A DNA stretch of 64,000 nucleotides from positions 2,822,565 through 2,886,564 of the forward strand of contig CM037840.1 of the NCBI GenBank assembly GCA_021234535.1, written 5' to 3'. The position numbers and the translations under genes were made by a program. The notes beneath the pieces were generated by a model. It did no database searches and had not been told where the DNA came from. It worked only from the letters and a program-made list of their open reading frames with translations. The stretch comes from Stichopus chloronotus (Eukaryota; Echinodermata; Holothuroidea; Aspidochirotida; Stichopodidae). Shown one piece after another: positions 38,633 through 50,348 of this stretch (position 1 is its first letter; every line of letters starts with the position of its first letter).

Positions 38633-41061
38633 ATGGCTCCACTTTACATGCTCACAACGGCATTTACCTTTCTGGCTTTTGTGACTGTTGGCTATGGTTG
38701 CACATCGCAACCTCCCCCAGGCCACAAGCCACCTGGATCCCAGTTAATCTATAGCAGCAACGATGATAATGATCCTGTTGATCAACATGAACCTACGATA
38801 CATGTCAAATCAAGATCTCGTCGATTGGCCGGCGGAGTTGAAAAAAGGTAGGGAAATATTTATTTTTCATATGTTTTTTAAATACACCCTTTTCTAGATA
38901 TATAAGTATAATCTATTAATAGTTTCGATTGCGCAATTGTGAAAACGTTTTGCACGAAGCAATAAGAATGTAACCATGGCAAGTAGATCAAATATTAATG
39001 TTCGCTTCTGGATTTTAAAATTAGGAAGTCAATAAGAGAGTCTTGTTATAGATTTACATCGTCTTGAGTTCCCAAAGTAGCATGAAACGGCGAAAATATC
39101 TTCACGATTTATGACGCAGAAGAGTTTGACCCAAAATGTTCTCAAAGGTTCATTCCAAGGTCTCGTTTCCTAGCCAACTTACGCCGTACGTACTTTGCCA
39201 GTTCAGAGAACTGTTCTGCCATTTTTGCCTCAGTAGAATGTATAGAGGTTTGTCGTAATTGAGTTATGATGTTACATGAGAATTAGCCGTGATAGTGGAA
39301 ATTATTTTAAGTCGCGCTTTCTGTTTATTGGGAGGATATTTAATGATACAATCACTTCGTCAATTGCTAGTAATATATAGTTGCTGCTTAATTTTCACAT
39401 CTAGTGCCTGCGAAGACTGTCAACATATTTGTCTTTTCGACCCTGGATTGTTCTGACTGTGTGCATATGTTTATGGGCATGTGTGAAAGTATTTGATCAC
39501 AAAATTTCAAAAACCAATTGAATCGTCAATTACTAACTTGGTAATGTTTCTTTGAGTGTGATACGTGGAGAATCTCTTAGTTCGACCGTTTGTTATTACT
39601 GAGTATGTAAATGAAACTTGATATGCTTGGGAAAAAATGCAAAATATTTTTAAATGTCACAAAACAACTCAATGAGCCTTTCCCATGTATTTCTTTTCCT
39701 TTACCTAACATTTATATACAACTGATACACTCGTATACAATATTTGTTGAATTATTGAGTGGTATCAGGCAATAGCCACATTAGTACGCCTTTGCCCTGA
39801 ACCTATTCATAACGATTAAAACTATTTGGCAAATAAATTAGGAAGAAGATCAAAAGCATTTCAAACACAGTTCAGTTTACGACATCGCTTTCTGAGTATG
39901 ACAGCGACCTGATTGATTTTCCATAAACATTCAAATAACGATATCCTGAAAAAGTAGTTTGATTTTGGTGATGGCGTGTACCGGATGTGAGCCTCTGATG
40001 TGACAGTAATATTTAATTGTAATTGTTTTATTCATCTGACTTTCACTCTTGTTAATTTGATTTCCAGATCTAGGTCAGTTGTGACGTGTGGTTAATACTT
40101 ATGAGTGTGCTTTGTGCAGCGTAGGTATATCGTACTCGTAACCAAGTTAGAGAGATATTGGAGTTCGTAGGGGTGTTCTAGGTGGTATTATGATGATGAT
40201 GATGAGTGATGATGATGATGGTGGTGATGATGATTGTGGTGATGATGACGGTGATGATGGTGGTGGTGATGATGGTGGTGATGATGATGGTGGTGATGAT
40301 GATGGTGGTGATGATGATGGTGGTGATGATGATGATGGTGGTGATGATGGCGGTAGTGATGATGATGGTGGTGATGATGATGAACTGATGATGGTGGTGA
40401 TGATGATGATGGTGTTGATGATGATGATGAGTGATGATGATGGTGATGATGGTGGTGGTGATGATGACGGTGATGATGATGGTGGTGATGGTGGTGATGA
40501 TGATGATGGTGGTGGTGATGATGATGATGGTGATGATGATGATGGTGGTGATGATGATGGTGATGATGATGATGGTGGTAGTGATGCTGATGGTGGTGGG
40601 GATGATGATGATGAGGAGTGATGATGATGAGGAGTGATGATGATGACGATGATGATGATGATGATGATGATGATGGTGATGATAACGGTGGTGGTGGTGA
40701 TGATGATGATGATGATGGTGGTGATGATGGTGGTGGTGATGATGATGGTGGTGATGATGATGGTGGTGGTGATGATGATGGTGATGATGATGGTGGTGAT
40801 GCTGATGGTGGTGTTGATGATGATGATGATGAGGAGTGATGATGATGATGATGATGGTGGTGATGATGATAATGGTGGTGGTGATGATGATGGTGGTGAT
40901 GATGATGGTGGTGATGATGATGGTAGTGGTGATGATGATGATGGTAGTGGTGATGATGATGATGGTGGTGATGATGATGATGATGATGATGAAGATGATG
41001 ATGATGAAGATGATGATGATGATGAAGATGATGATGATGTTGATGATGATGATGATGGTGG

Positions 41062-41095
<34 letters not shown>

Positions 41096-41129
41096 GATGA
41101 TGATGATAATGATGATGATGAAGATGATA

Positions 41130-41167
<38 letters not shown>

Positions 41168-42570
41168 GATGATGATGATGATGATGATGATGTCATCTTC
41201 CCCAACAGGCCTGTGTTTCCAAGTTCTGACTTAATATCTGCCGAGAACTTCTTCCGTGACATTGACGCTAATGACGACGGAATAATAGACGCTTGTGATT
41301 GGTTGAATTCACCGTTCGCTACCAAGATAAAAGATTATGTGAATATGCTTGAAACTCTGGATCTCAATGGTGAGTGCTGGACTATTTTGTTGTACTCTCC
41401 CGACCCCCTTACACGATAGACGTGATGGATGGAATGAAAGTGTTTAAGTTTGAATTAGATCTATAATTTTACATTCAGACTGAAAGCTGGAATATGAGTT
41501 TAAAATTTGTCACATTTTGCTACAGACAGTAAATTATGTTACAGTCACTACAATAAAAAGAAAAAAGATTAACCCCAAAATTTGCGTACAAGAATATTCA
41601 TATCCATTCCAATTGGTCTGTTGGATTTCAAGTAACAGTGATAAACAGTTTATAGGCATTCTTGAAGAGTCTGAATTTTGTAAGGCCAACGAAAATGTTG
41701 AGACAGTTGTCATTATCAAATATTTGGTACATGGATGAATAGCTCTCATTCAGATATTGAGACAGGTAATCTTTCTCGTACTTTTTTCTTCTCTGAAACA
41801 CTGACGAAAAACAAAGATATATGACCAGGCCATTCCAGTACACTCACAAAACGTAACGGTAAAATAAGAACTCCATAACTTTTAGGTAAAATTTTACACA
41901 CAGTTAATGTAAATCTTAAATTGTGTAAATTATGTATAATGAGAACTCAATAAATTTTACATATAATTAATGCAAACAGTATATGTAAATTCTACATAAT
42001 TTTGGTAAATTTTACTACATTTTAGTAAAATTGTAAGACAATGTAAGACTTACATTAACTGTGTGTAAAATTTTACCTAAAAGTTCTGGAGTTCTTGTTT
42101 CACCGTTGCGTTTGGTAAGTTTACAACTCATTCAGCTTACGATGTACAAACTATTTCTTGATAAAGACATAAGGACAATTAATTCAGGACATTCAATTAA
42201 TAAAAGCTCAACAAATAGTCTTAATAAAGTACCTCGTAATTGATTGCTATTTGTATTCATTTACTATCATTTCATTGAAATAATTGTTACATTTCTTAAG
42301 TGAGGATTACATGAATTAAAGTAACAATGACAACATTGAAAGACAATTTGAACGAATTTACATACATGCATTGTATTCCTCCGGAAACAATGTATTTCTG
42401 GAATGCTTTCGTTCATTTCTTACCTGATGAAAATTCAGTCGTATTTTTCTAAGATATTATGCAATCTTATATAAGTCACTAGATTTTTTCATTGTTTACA
42501 TATTGTAGGTGATGATGCCCTCAGCATGGACGAATTTAAACCAATCAAAATAGTGGCAGACATGATGTAA
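38633..42570 (+). CDS. Gene B: secreted two-EF-hand propeptide protein (3 exons, 145 aa)
   Basis: Exons 38633-38847, 41209-41369 and 42509-42570; phases 2 and 1, as in genes A and C. Two ATGs are adjacent (38630, 38633). The second has A at -3 and makes MAPLYMLTTAFTFLAFVT align base for base with gene C, so it is preferred. The signal peptide is about 1-20. The pro-region contains RSRR, a possible furin site, and ends in Lys71-Arg72, with Arg split by intron 1. The 73-residue mature part has EF loops at 91-102 (DANDDGIIDACD, with the canonical Gly at position 6) and 123-134 (DLNGDDALSMDE). It is the most diverged member in exon 2 (PVFPSSDLISAENFF against SVPSSPAVISPEKFF). Exon 2's acceptor abuts a ~1-kb GAT repeat. 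Intron 2 holds a foldback element. Function unknown; probably calcium binding outside the cell. Confidence 0.85.
40190..41195 (+). repeat. ~1-kb (GAT/GGT)n repeat against gene B exon 2
   Basis: Almost pure trinucleotide repeat of GAT with GGT, GAA and GAC variants, ending 13 bp before the acceptor at 41207-41208. In the frame of exon 2 it reads as Asp/Gly without a stop from about 40618, giving an open frame that runs into exon 2. Gene C has only about 60 bp of GATGAT at the same place, and gene A none. The complementary Ser/Ile/Pro frame of 392 codons is an artefact. Confidence 0.95.
41849..42113. mobile_element. 265-bp foldback element with ~70-bp terminal inverted repeats (gene B intron 2)
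   Basis: The left end (aaacgtaacggtaaaataag) and the reverse complement of the right end (aaacgcaacggtgaaacaag) match. Pairing continues inward past 'aactccataacttttagg' and 'aaaattttacacacagttaa' for about 70 bp with few mismatches. The centre is a series of 'aaattttac' words. No protein. It looks like a miniature inverted-repeat transposon; the target duplication is not evident. Confidence 0.8.
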
Positions 42571-44720
42571 GCAAAACACCGCAAAGTGCTGTATACTTGG
42601 AACTACTGCGTTTGGAACAGACCAGCAATTTCTCAAAAGTGATACCATCGCTACACAAAGCGAGAAATTATTATTAGGGAAATGCAAGTGTAATTGTAGT
42701 TTAACTTATTTTTTTATGGGACACATATCCTTGATACAGGAATTCGGAGAAGGAGCGTTTGATTTCAATTTCAGACACCTTCAATCTGTTCTTGTATGAT
42801 TCACATATAACATTACGTCAACGAATAACTGGATTGAGAAGGAGTATGTACAGTATATGGAAACAACGTTCACCAGCGTTACTGTTTCATTATATGTTTG
42901 TCAATATTAATGATGCAGTATAATTTCTGTCCTTGAACTGGTGGTTAATTTACTAATCTAAGCGACGTACCACGCACCTGCGAAGAAAAGTTGTGGCTTA
43001 TAATGTCAAAAATTGTTTGACTACCAACTGAAGAATTTTTGATAAACTTTGCTAGCTCTTTAAAGCGGTCAGTTCAGATGTGAAACTTAATTTTGGAGGA
43101 AAACTCATCTTACCGTGACTTAAATAGAGGTCGAGACACGAACGCTCCGGTTGCTAAGCTTCATTGCCTAAAATGGCAATACATTTATCCATTCTGTCAC
43201 AGCACCCTAATGTTGATCAATTCTTACTTAAGATTTTGTTTCCAACATATTCCCGCTACACGAAGGAAGTAATGGAAAAATGGCCGTGTCAACCGTCAAC
43301 TGTCGTAACCTGAAGTTAAACCACGTTCCATTATTAGTTACTCTTTCTCTCCTATTCTACCATGTGGGGGTCAGAAAATACACCTCCATAAACGTGTCTA
43401 CTTTTTTGTTACTTTCTCACACCATTAGAAGTGTTCCAGCATGCATGAATTTTCCATGACACCCAAAGGTCTGTTTTAAGTTGAATTTTTATATTTTGTT
43501 TTTGTTGTGGTTAAAGCTACTTCATTGAAATTCAGCAAACATACATTTTAATAAATAAAACATGATGTAATACTTTAAAGTAACTGGAGAGCCAATTGAA
43601 AAAAAATTTGAAAGAAATTGCACAACGTATTATCCTCAATTGGTCGTCCTTTGCTAAGCTGTTCTTGAACTGAACATGTGTTTAAGTTTTTAAAACCAAA
43701 TTCAGAGCCCCCACAAAAAAAAAAAAATAATAATAAAAAAAAAATCGAAATACACAATGTGGAGAACTTTTGGTATCATGAAGAAAGTCCACATCTGAAA
43801 TGCACCTCATGATCAACTGTTTCTTATATTGATAAGAAAAACGTAAGCAAAAGGATGTTTTTTGTCATACCATTTACAGTCCTCTGTAGGTGCACAGGGT
43901 GAGGTCGGTTAGGATCTTACCGTAGCTGTTAATTTTAATGGTGCTATTCATTGTAACACATTAAGAAACAATGAAACCATATCGTCAGTATCTCTTACGT
44001 TAGTGGGCATTATGATCATATCAATGTAACATTGTTTGCTTGTTTGTTTGCTTGCTCTTTAGTTTATTTGTTTATCAGCTTGTTTCAATTTTAATATATA
44101 CAAGACATTCAAAACTTACTTCGAAGGTGTGTCGCTGTTTTTTACTTGTGGAGGCGAAACATGTGAAACACAATAACTATATTGATAATCTTCTTGCACA
44201 TTCATTGCTATGGAGGATGTGAGCTATCTGAAAACTTAAAATGATATCAAAGATTTTTGTCTTACCGGTAATTGGAGCGATCTTAATCCATTCCCTGAAG
44301 CAAATCAATCACATCCTGTTGGTTTCCTGGTACGAAAAATTCAAATATCAACCACATGTTAGCCCCAGCTACTGCGACAGGATGTGTTAAAACGAAGGTC
44401 AACCTGGTACGATCAGTATAATTTGGGTGTATATTTAAATTGTGACTGAAAGAGGAAGCACGGTCTGAACTATAGATTCTTTATATGACTATAAATTAAA
44501 AGGGATTATCATCCAAATCCAGAGTAAGGGGGAATGAGCACGGAGAATAAAAAAAGAAAAAAAAAAGAAAAAAAAACCTAAAAATATTTCTTTAGCTTAA
44601 AGCAAAGGGACACATTGACAAACAATATCTATGAACTATAAATAGACAATCATTTCTCAGTTTTTCTTCAAGGTGAGATACCGTATTGGATGTTTTTAAA
44701 AAAATTTTCTAAGTTCTTGT
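42571..44720. other. 3' flank of gene B and intergenic DNA
   Basis: The first ~100 bp resembles the 3' flanks of genes A and C (ctgta-acttggaact). A motif 'tttgctaagctgttcttgaa' at about 43650 recurs at about 62569, downstream of gene C, so part of the flank was duplicated with the gene. No further exon is seen. Confidence 0.5.
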
Positions 44721-44721
44721 T

Positions 44722-45640
44722 TAATGATTTTGACATAGATTGTGTTGACTCTTTTGTATCTTTTGACAGTCCTCATACTTCTTTAACCGATGAGCAAATG
44801 TCGGTTTGTGAAGGTTATCTTTCTTTCGATGAGGGCAGCAGAAATCTATCCTCTGTGCCATGAAATAAGTCTCCTGGATCAGATGTGGGAGCAGATGTGG
44901 GATCAGATGTGGATCAGATGTGGATCAGATGTGGATCAGATGTGGGATCAGATGTGGGATCATTGCGGATTTTTATAGAACTTTGGGGGGATGGCGTCTG
45001 TTATTTAGTGGCCAACCTTATTTAATCATCCTTTTGCCCTAGGTTCTCTGTCTGATACTCCAAAGTATGTAAATCATTGGTGACTAATATCCCTTCTAAA
45101 TGCAGACTATAAAATATGAGCTAACTACATTGCTATTCGTCTGGACGGAGTTCTTCTTTACATCACTTAAGTAGGCATTGAAGACCTGATTTAAAAAAAA
45201 AAAAACACATTTATCGGTCAAAATTTCAGGCCGACTAACGCCCTGATTCGGTACTGCGAAAGTCTTTTCCCGCCGCTTTTCTCCGTTTCTCGATTTCGAG
45301 AAAACGTTCGACTGTTTAGATTGGCAATCCATTCTGGACTGTGTCTCAGGACTGTCTCTGCCGTTTTTCAACTTCGAACAACGATTACAAATTGGTTAGC
45401 ACACTCTGTTGTAATCTCTTTATCTGGGTATGTAATAAAGGATTTTCTCTCTGCCTGTTTTCGCTCCTTTCCCATGTTGTTCGTCAAGGATGTCCACTAG
45501 CCCCTTATCTATTTATTATCTGCTCTGAAATCCTCCCTATTCTCAGTAATATTTCTTTTACACTTTCCCAGTGTGCAGACGATACTGTGACAATTCCCGA
45601 CGGTTCTGAATTACTTCTCTTTGATAGAAGTGCATAATAC
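44722..45640 (+). pseudogene. Decayed LINE reverse transcriptase fragment
   Basis: Pieces of an L1/Tx1-like ORF2 occur in order but in shifted frames with stops: SPHTSLTDEQ (about 44770), NKSPGSD (44862-44882), ISLLNADYKI (45087-45116), RQGCPLAPYLFI (about 45483) and QCADDTV (45569-45589, the YADD-type active-site motif with Tyr changed to Cys). Spacing is much shorter than in intact elements, so there are deletions as well as the inserted tandem repeat at 44881-44961. Not functional. Confidence 0.8.
44881..44961. repeat. Short tandem repeat of 'gatcagatgtgg' inside the LINE fragment
   Basis: About six copies of 12-14 bp, directly after the SPGSD codons of the LINE remnant. It expanded after the element died, since it replaces the conserved DG(F/L) region. 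Confidence 0.8.
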
Positions 45641-48040
45641 ATTGTTGCTTTTTCATTTCTTTTTTTTTTTCTTGTTTAAATATAAATATGAATGAATCCA
45701 ATGTTTTTAATTGAGACAGTTTGCTGAAAATAACCACGTTTACATGGATACTGTTGGCCGCAAGGTTTGTGATGACTCTAAATACTTTGGTGTTACCGTT
45801 TCCCATCACCCTGATGACTTTTTCCAGCATAATGACTTACCCAAGTTATAACAATTAGAATACACTCCCAACATTTGGTCTTCTAGAATATCACTCCCAT
45901 TCGAAAAATTTTAACTATTAAGCCATTTGCTATTTTCCAGCTTGTCTTTTTCTTCGCTGTAATTCCTAACCCCATTCAGTAGGACGTCTGACCTCGTTTG
46001 GCCTCAGTTTCTTTTAACATCTGTGCATCTAATTAAATCTGAATTTAGGTGCCCATAGGAAGTAGATTAGGACTTCAATCTACACACAAAAATCTTAATA
46101 TTAAAATTAATCTTAATTTTAGCAGAAGCATTTGTTCTTACCTAGGTGCCCCAAATCAACGTATAGTACATATACGCTGTTATTACTGAAAAAAAAAAAA
46201 AAACGAGTACTATAAGTGCAACTTTCAGTGGACGGAGACCTTTCGAAGTCGACGAACCACGGGATGAGACCACCGACGCGACGGAACAGTCACAAATACT
46301 GGCCAAAATAAACTTTCTGAGTTCAATACGTAAATGACATTTACCACATATTACCGCTGGTATACTACCATTAATAATCTGTGATGATCATAAGTCCAAG
46401 TGCCCTTATTCATAGACCAGCCGTTTTCAATGATAGGACAATACTGTTTTTAACTTCTTTTCTATACTGTAATGTCTTGTGTAAACGATCTTTTATGCAC
46501 TACAGTTACTGCAAACTTTTCCTTGTGTACATTTGTGTTCCCTTGGGTTATGGGAGCTCAGGCAAACTTGTTTCAGTGCAGTTGCGTAGTGCTCAGCCTT
46601 AGCAAACTGGAAACCCCTCTCTGATCTGAAATTGCAGTCAGGGGTCGGGGCAAGCAATGGAAAACTATCTGGTCAATTAATATACCTAACCCATAAACTG
46701 CCAAAGTGATGACGCACTTGTTCAATATCAACCAGAGAAAAGACTGTGATCCCTTTGGGACCATTGACAGAGCCAGCCTGATACACAGGATGGGTTTCAT
46801 GGGTGGAGAGAGCAGTATCCAGAGGTAGTCAGTCCACAACCTATATTCGCTACTTATGGGGTGGGGTTTAATTGATTAAAGTTTGGGAAGAAACCATCAT
46901 GCTATTATTATCTTCAGTTTGACATCTTGATTTCGAGAATGACTACTAAAAGTACCATGACTGTGTTTATTTCAGGTGACATGTTTCACTGGTAATATGC
47001 TAAACATAAACAAAAAGAAAACTGACTGCAGCTTACCGTAAATTTCTACCTTTGCTATACCAAAGATCCCAACATACAGCGCATCATCGGTGTCATCTTG
47101 AAAATGGCGTCAAAAGGTCCTATATGGGCTTGCTTAAAGCAGGATGTGCTGTTTGAATGTGAAAAAGCCTTTGTCTTTAAAGCTCTCTTATTCTCTTCCA
47201 TTTGATACCAGGATGGAAAACAGCACCTATACCACGTTTCATTCACAAGAAATTTCATTCATTAATTGTATTAATTAAGAGTATTATGATTGCGGTAGAA
47301 AGAAGGGTGATTTAGTTTTTTCGGCTAAGAAAATTAGCGGAAACGGGCCCTGTGATGAATGTACAGAGCTGAAAACAACATACCGTTCAACAAAAATCCT
47401 ATGCGAACGACTTTCTTTTGAAAAAAAAAAGCTATTTTGAACAAACAGACCTCGGTATGGTAGTTTCTATAGCTTTTTACAACTGTTAGAAGCATAGCCA
47501 GTACTTTGGAGTGCTTTGGAAAATCAGGACGATCAGCACATCTTGCTTTAACTGTGTTACGATACACAATTCTCGTACTTTCGTCAACTGAAATTCAAAA
47601 AGGGATAAATGGTACCAAAAGGTGAAGCAAGTTTATTCCCTGAAGATATATTCTGCATGAACTCATCGATGCCATTCTCAATCAAATTCTTTGGATTAGA
47701 CCGAAAATCACCGTTAAAAGTGCAGTCGAACGTTGGCAATCAGTCGCAGTTTTGTTTGGACGATAAGGGTACTACAATCCATGTTTTTTTTTCCTGTCCA
47801 AAAGAGGATTTCCTTCGTGAAACTTCTTTAACATATATCCTTACAGTAGATGATCACAGTCTGAAGGAAGAAAATAAATACGAATATTCAGCACGCTGAG
47901 AAACTTTGAGGGTCGATGTTCACAGAAAAATAGTTGCCGCAATTCGGCTAAAAGTGTACTTCCGTTGAAAGTCACACTGTTAATAAATATCCGAATGTAA
48001 TATAAATGTGCGTACGTGCGTGTGTGTGCGTGCGTCCCCA
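45641..48040. other. Intergenic stretch, no gene seen
   Basis: LINE-derived sequence may continue to about 46130, but I cannot read motifs there. An A run lies at about 46188-46203. The 96-codon frame at 47609-47899 has no recognisable domain or splice context. Confidence 0.4.
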
Positions 48041-48044
48041 CCTG

Positions 48045-49010
48045 TCCAAACTGTGTTTTTTCCAGCATAGTTTGAAAAACGTATGAGCGATTACATTGAA
48101 ACTTGGTAAGGTTGTGTATGATGCCAATATGTGCAAGATGTATTAGTTGTATGGTAAATCGAGTATTTTTTTTTAGAAAAAAAAAAAAACAATTTTGCCC
48201 TAAAATTGGTATTTCCAGCATATCTTGAGAACTATTAGACCAATTAACTTAAAGGCTGTGTTGCACCACCCTGAGCTATATTTTTACCTCCCGGAAAGCA
48301 AAATTCTCAACTGGTTCTAAGTTACAGTACTCTTAGATTGACAGCAAATTTGAAAGATGCAGAGCAGCTCGTATTACACAGCGTACACAGGGATCCATTG
48401 TTTTGATGACACATGTGGAGGAATTTAAGACAGGCTGAGGGAAGGACTAGAGGTAGGTGGTTGGGAGAATTGAAACTGTCTGGGGTGATGAGTTTTTGTC
48501 TTTAAATGTTTGTACGTACTTACCTGAGAACACATTGTTAAACATAATACTACTGTAATGATAAATCCAGTGAATTTTGCTGATTTTTGAAAATAAAGCC
48601 AATTTTGCCCCAAAATTTGTATTTAAAGCATATCTTGAGAACTATTAGACCAATTAATTTGAAGTTTTGTTAGGACTTACCTGAAAACACATCGTTCAAC
48701 ATGATATTACTGTAATGATAAATCCAGTGAAATTTGCTGATTTTGGAAGGAAAAAGCCAATTTTGTCCCAAAATTGGTATTTCCAGCATATCTTGAGATG
48801 CGTTTGAGCATTTAATGCAAAATTTTGCAAGGACCTACTTTAGAATGTAATATTCAACATATCACTTTTGTATTAAAGAGAGTGAACGTTCCTGATTTTT
48901 TTAGAAAAAAAAGCCACTTTTGCCCCAAAATTTGTATTTCCACCATATCTTGAGAGCAAATTAAGCATTATACGCAAAATTTTGCAAGGCCGTTCCTATG
49001 AACACAATAA
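48045..49010 (+). repeat. Tandem ~150-157-bp repeat, about 5 units
   Basis: Unit phrases: 'ttttgccccaaaattggtat', 'ttccagcatatcttgaga', 'actattagaccaattaa', 'gtaatgataaatccagtgaa'. Phrases recur near 48055 (diverged), 48211, 48621, 48778 and 48930. One unit is split by the TTAA-flanked element at 48249-48505. Non-coding. Confidence 0.85.
48249..48505. mobile_element. TTAA-flanked miniature transposon, copy 2
   Basis: Bounded by TTAA (48249-48252 and 48502-48505). Removing the element and one TTAA joins 'caattaac-ttaa-atgtttg' to 'tacgtacttacctg'. This lines up base for base with the uninterrupted unit at 48655 ('caattaat-ttga-agttttg'). The array therefore supplies its own empty site and proves the 4-bp duplication. 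About 249 bp inside, no coding capacity. Confidence 0.85.
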
Positions 49011-50348
49011 TGAAGATGCAGTATATTACTCTTATTCTAACCTGCATGCAATAACCCACTGTTATAATTGTGTTATGTAGCGTAATATGCACAGATACGT
49101 TTGAGCCATTACTTATCGTTACTTGAGCCTAGTAGCACCAGGCTATAAGTTTGCTACCTTACAGTAGATATCAGTATTGAGATGCTTATAGGCCATCAGG
49201 GTATGTTAAAAAAAGGCCCTAAAAATCGACCTTCGTTGCATCTTTTCCTTACCAAGGTTTGATAGGTGGGTATAATAGAGGGATACCTCAGCAACATTTT
49301 TTCACTTGTTGGACAATATGGCAGGTGTTACGTTTGGAGTAAACGGCATTTTTGTGAAGTCATAACTTACCGAACAGTTGAAATCCAAAAGATACTTTGT
49401 GTAACTTAATGTACATACACAGACTAATATACCTCCCAAAACCTACAACGAGATTAGAGTCTTAGCTACACAAAGCTTGGGAAATTACACGTTTTGTGCT
49501 CTTGGGTGAATGGATGGAGGACAGACGGGGTGGGACTGGGGTTATAGTGGGTGCACAGTGGGGAACCCACGGCCCCTATTCAGTAGACTGGTAAAACATG
49601 AAGAGTAGCTACAATTTTATTTCATGAAGATGTACCACTGACCAAAGTGAGGCGGCAGAAAGGTCACGTGCTATAGGCGCAAAATGAGGGAGCACTTTCT
49701 ATGGTAGCACGCCCCCCCCCCCCAATAATTTCCAGTTAAAAGATATTGCACTGAAGGATGAAAAGACATTATTCCAATAAACCACGAAAACGGACCCTGC
49801 AAAACATCTTCTGTCAAATGTCGTAGATATCACACCATTTTGCATCTAGGCTCATTAAAAAAAAAAGAAAATTATCCAAAGGGAAGAGGGACACAACTCC
49901 CCTTAGACCCCTCCCACAGGCTGGCGAAAGTTGTCGTTGATTTGCCCCTTTCTCATTGATAACTGTAATAATAATGACTTCGACATATTGCTTAATACAC
50001 GGACCATCTAAATGCGTTTCTCAGACATTAAACCTGGTCATTGGTCACTCGTCAAAATGGCAGTACAAATTCCACATCACTTGCTGTTCGTACCCAGCAC
50101 AGTGTACAGTGACGTCACTTCGTTGTATCAGACAATGCTACCCTATCCTACCCAAGCCCTTAGTCAGGGGGAGCAAGGGGACGAAGCCCATCTTGAACCT
50201 CGATCCCACCCACATACAAACTTTGAAGTTGCCACTGACTAAATACATTTTACACATGTGGTGCCTCTAGAAAAAATATTCCCATGGGAAATGCTCTTGC
50301 CCCCCTTTGAACGTTGCCTGGCTACAGGCCTTATCCTACCTATTTTAA
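49011..50348. other. Intergenic stretch, no gene seen
   Basis: C run at about 49711-49723 and A run near 49857. 'gggggagcaaggggacgaag' near 50166 resembles part of the GC-rich segment in the hAT-type element at 55.0 kb. No exon supported. Confidence 0.4.

Noticed and set aside
40147..41325. 392-codon minus-strand Ser/Ile/Pro frame
   Set aside because: Pure translation of the GAT/ATC repeat; no non-repeat sequence of protein character.
47609..47899. 96-codon plus-strand frame
   Set aside because: No domain, no splice partner and no relative in the window; within chance length for this composition.
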